A stretch of 64,000 bases of DNA, taken from Ipomoea triloba. Its lineage: Eukaryota; Streptophyta; Magnoliopsida; Solanales; Convolvulaceae. The stretch covers positions 17,241,599 through 17,305,598 of the forward strand of contig NC_044916.1 of assembly GCF_003576645.1 (NCBI RefSeq), read 5' to 3'. A program made the translations under genes and the position numbers. The notes beneath the pieces were generated by a model, which made no database searches, was not told the DNA's origin, and saw nothing but the letters and a program-made list of their open reading frames with translations. Below, one piece after another: positions 35,440 through 45,356 of the stretch. Within the stretch, counting starts at the first letter, position 1, and each line of letters opens with the position of its first letter.

Positions 35440-36372
35440 AAATAAATGATCCATTAAAAGTCTCGAGTGGCCCGGTAACAAGATCTAAGTCAAGGAAGAT
35501 TCAAGAGGCTTTTAACACTTTTGTGCAAACAGATTGGAGTCCAACATCTTTTTGTGAAGAAGAAGATCAATCTGGAAAAATAATTCTATTCAATTGTCTT
35601 CACATAAAAACTTTTGAAGACAATTCAGACTTCAGTATCAGATCAAATTTCCCGGTGTGAAATTATTTGCAAGGTGTATTTTTTTTAGGTGGGAAACTAC
35701 TTTGCAAGAATTGTATTTTTTTTGGGTGGAAATTACTTTTGCAAAATGTTGTATTTTTAATTTTGGGTGGGAAATTATTTTGTATTTTAATTTTGGGTGG
35801 GGAATTATTTTGTATTTTTAATTTTGGGTGGGAATTACTTTTACAAAGTTGTAATTTTTTATTTTGGGTGGGATTAGTGACCTAGAATATTTAATACCTT
35901 ATTTTCCCCTATAAATACCCCATAAACCCAATGGTTTGAGACACACCTTGTAAGAATTCAATTTGAGTGAAATTTCTCTCTTTTCTTTGCATGAGAAGTG
36001 CATTGAAGTTTAGGTTGTTTGTGAGAAGCATTCAATCTTGGTAGGCTAGTGAGAAGCTAGTTTATCCCCTTATCTTGTTCTTTATATTCACACACATATC
36101 CAAAAACCCAAAAATAATACTATTACTCATATTATATAGCTAATTTTATTTTTGTATCTTAATTCTAGTGCTAGATTCCTAATACTCTAATTCTTAGCCT
36201 TGCTTAATAATCTAAGGGTTGAGAGTATTATTTGTTAGTTTGGTGAGACATTTGTAGAGTTGGGATCTCAAAATCCAAGAGTCTACAAGGTAAGATCCTC
36301 TTTTGGACACGAAAGGTTCTTGAGTGATTCCTTGAGTGTGCACTTATTGCGGGAAGCAATCCGTGTACGCAT
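35440..36372 (+). mobile_element. Ty3/gypsy 3' fragment nested in copia integrase
   Basis: The plus frame starting near 35433 encodes the last residues of a gypsy polyprotein (PLKVSSGPVTRSKSRKIQEAF). After a stop comes a likely LTR beginning TGTGAAATTATTTGC at about 35657, with five tandem GGGTGGGAAATTA units of about 30-40 bp (35690-35880), a TATAAATACCCC promoter-like motif at about 35910, and a transcribed-leader-like tail. Copia sequence on both sides is contiguous in the protein alignment. No target duplication was found, so it may be a recombination or repair insertion. Confidence 0.65.
35685..35880. repeat. Tandem GGGTGGGAAATTA units
   Basis: Five to six imperfect units, each GGGTGG(G)AAATTA(C/T)TTT followed by a variable (G)TTGTATTTTTAATTTT tail. 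They sit in the presumed U3 of the gypsy fragment, upstream of the TATAAATA motif. Confidence 0.75.
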
Positions 36373-38490
36373 CACCGATGTAATAGAAAGTAAGGACTTT
36401 TATTATCTAAGACAGACGTGGGCATGCGATTAATTAAGTAGACCGCGGACTCGAAAGCATATTCCCAAAACCGACTTGGAACAGAAGCATGAGCAAGCAG
36501 AGTAAGACCAGTCTCAACAATATGACGATGCTTACGCTCAACGCGACCATTCTGCTCGTGAGTGTAAGCACAAGACTGTCTGTGAAAGATCCCAAGTTTA
36601 AGAAACTCAGAGTGAAGCTTCTTATACTCGGCACCAAGATCAGACTGAACAGACTTAATGCGACAACCAAAGGAACGTTCAACTAACACACGAAACTGAG
36701 CAAAAATAGCATATATGTCTGATTTCAAATGCATAGGATAAAACCACGTAAAACGAGTAAAATCGTCAACAAATTTTACGAAATATCGATATCCATTAAC
36801 AGAAGAGACAGGGGCAGGACCCCAAATGTCAGAATAAACCAAATCTAAAACATGCGAACTAGAAGACTGAACTCGAGAAAGAGGGAAACGCGCAGATTTC
36901 CCTAATTGACAAGCAGTACAAATAGAATCTAAACGACTAGAAGAGCTAACTAAACAGGACTTCTTCAATATTTGACTCTGAACACGGTGGTGAGGATGAC
37001 CAAGACGCCCATGCCACACAGAAGACAACGCCCGTGCCGAAAGAAAAGCAGACAGGGAAGACACCGGTAAAGAGTATAATCCACCCGAACTTCTACCTTG
37101 GAGGAGCACCGCTTTGGTGCGGATATCCTTCACAACAAAATAGGATGGATAAAACTCAAAAAACGCATGATTTTTAGACGCAAATTTCTGAACTGAAAGC
37201 AAGGAAGCAGATAAACCCGGAACATGCAAAACACGAGACATACGAAAAGAACGAGAAGGGGTTGAAATCGATGTATGACCGACACTAGAAATAGGTAAAG
37301 CCTTACCGTTACCAACCCGAAGGGTGTCACTCCCGGTGTAGTCCTCAGATGCAACAAATCCACTATTATCCGGTGTGGCATGATCCGTGGCCCCAGTGTC
37401 AGGGAACCAAGTCTGAGAAGCTAAAGACAAAGCAGAGTCAGAAGAATCCTGAAACACCATGTGAGCCTGCGACCCATCAGAATATCGACGATAACACGTC
37501 ACAGCCGTGTGCCCGGGCAAGTCACATATTTGACACCGAGGACCCGAACGCGAGCCGCCCCGACCACGCCAATTGGACTGCTGCCCACGACCTCGAGGCT
37601 GACCGAACTGCCCAGAACTGAACCCACGCCAATACTGCCCAGTCTGCGGTGAAAAAATGGAGCCCGAGCGCTGACCACCGCGTTGCCACTGCTGCACACC
37701 ACGACGACCACCGCGTCCAGCCCCGCGACGAGCAGCATGAGCAACCGACGGCGAGCCAATGATCTGCGGAAATTCAGCTGCATGTGCGAACTCCTGAGTA
37801 CCTAAAAGATCTGCCATCTCCTCCAGCGAGAGTGGCGCAGGTCGCGAAGACAACGAGGCAGCGAACGACCGGAACTCAGACCTGAGGCCGCGAAGAGCAT
37901 AGATGTTCATCTCATCATCGGTGACGGGGCGACCAGCAAGAGTTAAATCCTCCAGGAGAACTTTCACACAGCCCAAATAATCAGTAATGGAGGCCTCTCC
38001 TTGCTGCAATGACTGCAACTGGTCGAGTAGATGGACGGTGCGCGCCTGTGAGGTAGAAGCCAGCGCAAGCTCAATGGCTTGCCAAGCAGCCATGGACGTC
38101 TTCTTGCCAAGAATAATCGGAATTACCTCCTCAGACAGCGATGAAATAATCATCAGAGAATTGCTTGGTCTTGCTGGAACCAAGAAGAGTATGCTGGATT
38201 GACCGCCGGCACAGCAGAAGCAGACGAACCAACCGGGGGTGACAACAGCGCAGGCGGAGCGGGGTTGGAGCCGTCGACAAACCCCATCAAATTCTGCCCA
38301 TGGAGGAAAGGAACTAATTGTGCACGCCAAAACAGAAAATTCCGTGCGTTAAGCTTGATGCTAACGTAATGATGCGCCGATGACAACGAGTTCGGCACAG
38401 GTGGCGCGGCCATGTCCGAAACTGTGCGTTCGGAAGAGACAGCCGCAGAACCGGCGTCGGCCATCGGGAAGAACCTGGCGAATGATAACA

Positions 38491-38603
38491 GATTAGGTTC
38501 TGTATTTCTTAATAATCAACTGTACAAGATTACAAAGTAGAAATAAATACATATCACAGAGTCCTACTAGTAATAGAGTTGAATAATAATAAGAGTCCTA
38601 ATA
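38491..38603 (-). repeat. 5' LTR of the minus-strand copia
   Basis: 113 bp, four differences from its partner. On the minus strand it is followed by TGTTATCATTC, close to the initiator-tRNA primer site TGGTATCA. The outer TG has decayed to TA. Confidence 0.9.
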
Positions 38604-38685
38604 GGAAGGAGTATATATTACACTATATCACTATATGCTATTATTATGTACATATATTTACATGCACAGAAGCGCATAGATACGT

Positions 38686-39028
38686 GTGTATATATATATA
38701 TATATACACACCACTCAATGTTAGAAAATGCACCACTCAATGTTAGAAAACACACCACAATGAAAATACACAAAAACACCATAAAACACACCACACACCC
38801 AAAATAAGGCACCATAACTTCCCTGCCCCTAATGGTGCATTTGCTGACACTATGTGGTGTATATTTGCATACCTAGTAGTGTGTTTTTTGGTAATGTGTA
38901 TCTAACCGTGCATATTTCTGTGGTGCATTTTCTAACACTGAGTGGTGTATATCTGTATCCATAGTGGTGAGGTCACACTGTTCACACTTTAAGACGCGGC
39001 CACACCTGAACATGACCCTATATATGTG
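38686..39028. mobile_element. Small (TA)n-associated element, copy Z
   Basis: Lies between two TA runs. The left part repeats CACCACTCAATGTTAGAAAA and the right part carries its inverted version TTTCTAACACTGAGTGGTG; it ends CACACCTGAACATGACCCTATATATG. Elements at 44391 and 45155 share the right end (CACCTGA..ATGA). Lies 170 bp upstream of the C-JID exon. Confidence 0.6.
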
Positions 39029-39080
39029 TGTGTGTGTGAGAGAGAGAGAGAGAATTTTCTTTTGGATTGCATGAGTAAAC

Positions 39081-39083
<3 letters not shown>

Positions 39084-39142
<59 letters not shown>

Positions 39143-39168
39143 TTATTTATTTATTTATTTATTTATTT
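39084..39168. repeat. TA then TTTA microsatellite
   Basis: About 54 bp of (TA)n followed by about 30 bp of (TTTA)n, just upstream of the acceptor at 39199-39200. Its length could affect splicing of the next exon. Confidence 0.95.
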
Positions 39169-39200
39169 CATGTACTCTTTCTTATCCTTGTTGATATCAG

Positions 39201-42200
39201 GACTACTCACAACTAATGATATTGGATGTTTGACCTCGTTGGAGTCGAAGATAGAGTACTTGAATCTCGGTAGCAAAAATTTTGTGAGTTTACCTGCATG
39301 TTATAGCCAACTTCCTAGTCTTCGATATCTTGACATTAGTGGTTGTGAAGAACTTAAGGTGCTACCAGAACTCCCCACTACTATAAGAGAAATATATGCA
39401 AATTCTAGTAGTTTGGCTTCTGAAAGCAAGATAGCGGAGCTAGCAACCAAGTACCCAAAATTATATTCTGTCTCATTCTCTTTTGGAGATAAAGGGGTAA
39501 CTTTTCCTGCTGTGGAGTTAGCTAGGAAGTTTGCTCATGGTGTGCCTTCTCTATTCATGAGAAACTCTTCTTTCATTGTTACTTTTCCTAATGGATATTG
39601 GTCAACAGACAAAGATATCACGAAATGGTTCAAATATTCATCTCATCATTCAAATAAGATCTCCATTAGTCTTGAATCCTCCTGGTATAATCAAAGCTTT
39701 GTGGGATTTGTTGTGTGCTTTATTCTCAATTCACGTAATTATGGTATATGGAAATCATGCCCAGACGGTCGTCCTTTTAGATACGGTGAAGTCATAGCCC
39801 AGCTGGTACACAAAGATAATGAACAAGTTCTCCAAACAAATTGTGTGATTGGCAGACTATGTGATGAAGAGTTTGATAAGCGTAGAAGTCCATTCATATG
39901 CTTTGCGTACATACCTTTTCATACTCTGTTTAACAATAAATCGAGCGCTATCCCCAGTGATTATTTGGTATTTGAGGTGGCATTTGGGGATCCTGCATCA
40001 AATATTTTGACAGATTGGAGTTGTGGTTTGTTATACAAAAATGATGAATCATTAAGTGAAGCAATATGGAGCAAAACTAGTTCCCATGATAATGGTGATT
40101 CAGGTATGTACTCATCATATTTCACCCTGGATGCATCGTAGGTAATTATATACATACACACACTTAATACAACCATGCATACACACATTCATGCATGCAT
40201 GCATATATAAATTTTCTTTTGAACTAAACTATATATTTTATATGGAAGGTTGTGGGTTCGAGATTTAGTGGAGACTGTACTGTTAGTAGGTTAAGAAGGG
40301 TTAAAAATTGTTGTTACTTTTAAAACACTATAAACATATCATTTTGGAGGAAAAGTGTGATTTTTTGTAATAATAATTATTGAAGTTTCAACTCATGGTG
40401 ATTAATCCGACATCTTGATAACAGAATCTATCTGTGTATACTGTTTCAGCTCATGGTTGTTTCAGGCCCAGCATAAAGAATTGGAAAAAGGTTAAAGTTG
40501 TTGGTAGTGGATCATTTACAACGGTCTACGAAGGCATCACTGAGTAAGTCTTATATCTGGCACGTACATACGGTGTCAACTTTTAGTTTTATGTCTGGGT
40601 ATCAAATGCATGCAGACATTATTCTTTAAGGGTATCAAATGCATGCAGAGATTGTTCTTTAAGGGTATTGAAGTTTCTTTAATTGCCCCAGGAAAGGATT
40701 TATCAACTTCAACAGGTATATATGTAGGAATATAAGAATTTGTAATGCATACATGTATATGGAATATAAGTCTACTTTGTGGGGCAGGCATACAACTTAT
40801 AAAACATCAAATAAAAGTTACACAAGTAATTTTGATTGGATATATATTATGATTGAGTTCAATTCGATCTTGCTTTACCTTACACCTAGCTTGTGGCTTG
40901 TTCCAGGAAATTTCAATTTTAAGTCAGTTAGAACATGAAAACATAGTTCGTTATCTTGGAACAGACAAGGTAATTAAGTGATTATTATTATCTTAATTTT
41001 GACTCTAATTCTCCTATTCCTATTTAATTTAATTTATTTGTTATTTGGAAGTAGTAGTGCATCAGGACTTGCATGTATGTATGTAGTGTCCCTCCCTTGC
41101 TTACTTAGCTTATTAATTCCTAAAAGAGAAATTAAAAATCATATATAGAAAAGCATTGGCCCTTAAATTAGCTGAGCTTGGTGGATAGAATTGGATATAT
41201 ACTTGGATCGATCTGTTGCCAATTGAATTGCTTTCTAGCTTCTCTTTTTTACTGTACTGTCGAAACCAAAATGTCAAATTCCTAAAATTGAAAATCTTAG
41301 CCTTCAACATTATACTTTGTCTAGTGTACTCAGCTTTACAACATTTGTATATACCCCGCATGGTTGAAAAAAGAGCCCCTAGGACCTAGGCGTCCTAGAC
41401 GGGGATTAATCGGCACCTAGGTGTCAGTGTATTTTTTTATTTTTTTATTTTTTTTTAAAAAATTTTTAAAAAGACTAATAATTATAAATTATATAATACT
41501 TTAATAGTTAATACTAAAATATAAAATATTAACGTAAAAAATATCTAGAATTTGTACAATTTAGAGTTATTTCCCTCAAACGATATTGTTTTCAGTAAAA
41601 TAACCCATTAAAAAATAAAAATAATAGTTAATTGGCGGACTAGGAGGTCTAGGTGGTGCTTAGGCTGCCTAGGCTGTGGCCTAGCCGGTCAGTCGCCTAT
41701 GCCATCATTTATGGTGATACGCTAGACGGTTGACGGGCGCCTTGCGCTTAAGCGGGGATTAATCGACGCCTAGGTGAAATTTTTGCAATACTGATACCCC
41801 GTTTACTCTTCTAAGAATAAGTTGAAACTGATATTTGCAGGATGATAGCAACCTCTATGTTTTCCTTGAACTTCTTCCTAAAGGTTCACTTGCGAGTCTT
41901 TATCGCATGTATCGACTTTATGATACCCAGGTTTCTACATACACTAAGCAAATTTTGAGCGGATTACATTATCTTCACTCACTCAACGTGGTTCATAGGT
42001 ATAAAATTAAAGCATTTCCTTTCATATAAAATAATAATAAAGGTTCAGCACCTACGTTTTTTTCAAGATTTAACCTCAAGCAAGGTCTTGCTTCTTTAGC
42101 AAATTAAAGACCTTGAGGTCAGAGCTCTTGACCCAAAAGGTCAAGGGTTTGCAATTCACTGGGAGCAAGCATGCATGGTGAAGCTAGCTAGCACTTTTAA

Positions 42201-45200
42201 TTAGTCTTATTATTTAATTACTGATCCAGTAGTTTAGTATCTATATATTGTTTATGATCAGAGTTATTGTGACAAGATCTTATGGTCTAGTGTCACCCGA
42301 GTGCACTCCCATATGTAAGGGGTGAGTTCGAGTCTCAGTGCAAGCGATATCCTACCAAGGACTCGAAAGAAGGGTGGCATGCATATGCTAAGCTCTTCGC
42401 CTCTTCTTTTGGGATTACCAAGTTTATATTCTACATTTGGTTGTTGTAATTAAACTAATCAATCTAATATGTTTTTGCTGTTATTACCATCTATATTTTG
42501 AAGGGATATAAGGTGTGACAATATACTGGTAGGTGTGAATGATTCCGTGAAACTTGCAGATTTTGGGTTTGCAAAGGTTGGCATTTTCTACCTGCACCAT
42601 CTACTTCAAAATCTTAATTAAAGTTCTCTTTGGAAAGCAGAAAAATGACGTTTGGAAAATATTTTCTTAACAATGAATCATTTTTCAAAAAATATTTTCC
42701 TTTCACGTGTTTGGTTACATTCTAAAAAACTGTCTTGGTGTGCTTAGTTCATTTTCTAGAAAATGAGCATAATTATTGTTTAATTTTAAATATCTAAAAT
42801 ATACAAGGATAATAATGGTGGTGGTGGGGGGTGGGTGGGTGGNNNNNNNNNNNNNNNNNNNNNNNNNNNNNNNNNNNNNNNNNNNNNNNNNNNNNNNNNN
42901 NNNNNNNNNNNNNNNNNNNNNNNNNNNNNNNNNNNNNNNNNNNNNNNNNNNNNNNNNNNNNNNNNNNNNNNNNNNNNNNNNNNNNNNNNNNNNNNNNNNN
43001 NNNNNNNNNNNNNNNNNNNNNNNNNNNNNNNNNNNNNNNNNNNNNNNNNNNNNNNNNNNNNNNNNNNNNNNNNNNNNNNNNNNNNNNNNNNNNNNNNNNN
43101 NNNNNNNNNNNNNNNNNNNNNNNNNNNNNNNNNNNNNNNNNNNNNNNNNNNNNNNNNNNNNNNNNNNNGGTGGTGTTAGTGGCGACGGCAGATGATTGGC
43201 TATTCCAGCTGCAAACGGAAAATGACTTCCACCAAAAAAGAAAGGAGAAATCATTTTCCAGAAAATCCTCTCTATTTTCCATTGACTACACCCATATTTT
43301 TTATTAATTTCCAAAAGCACCCTAAGTTTAATTTGTTTCCTGTACGGGTATGATTGTTTGATTTCATGACTTTTATCAGGTAATAACACAACTGAATGAC
43401 ATCAAATCCACGAAAGGAAGCCCACGCTGGATGGCACCAGAGGTTTGTCTTTTTCTTTGAAAATGTACTTTCTCCATTAAAAGTACTCCGTATATATTAA
43501 CAGTACAGGTTTGTGTGAGAATTTTATGAGAAAAATAATGATGCTTGTCTACTAAGGGGAAATTTGTTACTTCATGCATAAACAGGAATTCCATATCTTG
43601 AGAAGAGCTATCAAAATAAACTTAGTTAATTAACCCACCGGGTTAGACCAATTTAACATGTTTTTAATATAGACTATATCAACTACCTATTAATTTATTA
43701 AATTACATAAAGTGAACCCTATAAAATTATAAAGTATTAAAATTAATAATATTACGATTATGATAAAAAGTAAAAATATTAAATATAAATAATATATTGA
43801 ACATATTGGTATTATTATTATTATTTACGCGTGTGTGTAAATAACTTGTTTAAAAAGTTGAAGTTGCTTAATTGGTTAACATATTGATTGTTTAATTTTG
43901 GTCAAAGGTTAACAACTTTATGTTTAAAAACAATGACCCTTAATATATTGTGTTAAAGGATTTTATGTTTTATTTGCAAATAATTAAATTATAATTTTGA
44001 ATTTTTTATACATAATTTTTTTATTTTTTTTAAAAAACATTATTTTAGATAAACTTTGGAGTAGTGCCTATTCAAACTTTGGGTCCTATATGAAGTTTAA
44101 TTTTAAATTACTTCAACGTTCGCTAATATATATTTATTAGCTGAGATAAGTATATATATCACATAGTTGTAATTGTTAGTGATTTAAAATTAAATTTTGG
44201 AGACATGAATTCAAGTCTTTGCATATGCAAATATCAAAAAATAAAAAATTAAGTTAGGGGCTCCTCCCAACATTAAGCTCAGGGCGGGTGCCCATATTGC
44301 CCGCCCTCAGTGTCGACTCCAACCCCGGGTGTCTCTACACCTTGAAGATATTCTTTGCAAGAGAAGTGCATATATTGGCCATATATATATATAGAGGGTT
44401 GCACTCTCGTGCATACTCTTGCTCAGGAGAGAACTGCGGACAAATCACAGCCGTCCACGTGTCCAAATCAACGAATCAGATGCAATTTTAAAAAAATGAC
44501 GCGGTGGCATTTTCGTAAATAACTGGAACTTTGGTACACCTAGTTTCACTTAAAAGTGCACCTAGTTTCACTTACAAGTTTCACTTACAAGTGCACCTAT
44601 TTTCGCATCTATTTTCACTTACAAGTGCAAGTAATTTACCTTGTTAATATTCATGCACCTATTTTCGCAAATATTTTCACTTACAAATGCAAGTAATTTA
44701 CCTTGTTAATATTCATGCACCTGGTGCAATCTAGGTGCACCTAGTTATAACATTAGATGCACCTAGTTATATATAACAGTAGGTGTACTTAGTATTGATG
44801 CTCAGTGTACAATTCACTTGCACCTGTAATACATTTTACTTGCATCTGCAATACATTTTACTTGCACTTGTGCAAATAATTTACTTTGTTAACATTCATG
44901 CACCTGGGTGCAACCTATGTGCACCTAGTTATAACATTAGGTGCACTTAGTATTGATGCTTATTGTACAATTTACTTGCACTTGTAATACATTTTACTTG
45001 CACGTGTGCACCTATTTTCACTTACAGGTGCAAGTAATTTACCTTGTTAACATTTATGCACCTGGGTGCACCTAGGCGCGCTGTGATTCGTACGCAGTTC
45101 TCTCCTGGGCAGCCAGTACGCACCTGAACGCGATCATATAAATATATATATATATATAGAAATAATTTCAGGTGCGGCCGTGCTCTCCCGTGTGGTGTGT

Positions 45201-45316
45201 TTCTTAACATTGAGTGGTGTATTTCGTAACATTGAGTGGCTTAACATTGAGTGGTGTATTTCGTAACATTGAGTGGTGTGAACCGCACGGGAGAGCACGG
45301 CCGCACCTGATCATGA

Positions 45317-45356
<40 letters not shown>

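Larger units (their letters stand above)
33291..38603 (-). mobile_element. Full-length but decayed Ty1/copia with 113-bp LTRs, TSD GGAAG
   Basis: LTRs at 33291-33403 and 38491-38603 are each 113 bp and differ at four positions. GGAAG duplicates at 33286-33290 and 38604-38608 prove a single insertion. On the minus strand, gag starts at ATG 38464, shifts frame near 38155, and has zinc knuckle CQICDLPGHTAVTC. Then come protease DTGA, integrase with HHCC zinc finger and DDE core (YSDIWGP, QSDLGAEY, NGRVERKHR), and reverse transcriptase with YVDDIL. RNase H ends near 33417 before a polypurine tract GCGGGGGAG. Several stops (around 34830 and 34465) and a small RT-RNase H deletion inactivate it. A gypsy fragment at about 35440-36372 splits the integrase/RT junction. 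It separates the two C-JID modules of the TNL locus. Very short LTRs suggest an Ale/Retrofit-type lineage (inference). Confidence 0.92.

Noticed and set aside
40465..40543. Alternative acceptor TTGTTTCAG|GCCC for the first kinase exon
   Set aside because: Joined to the C-JID exon it gives an in-frame TAA after three codons; the acceptor at 40448-40449 keeps the frame.
42715..43389. ORFs of 110-220 codons spanning the N run
   Set aside because: The residues are unknown because of the gap; flanking sequence is MITE and intron.
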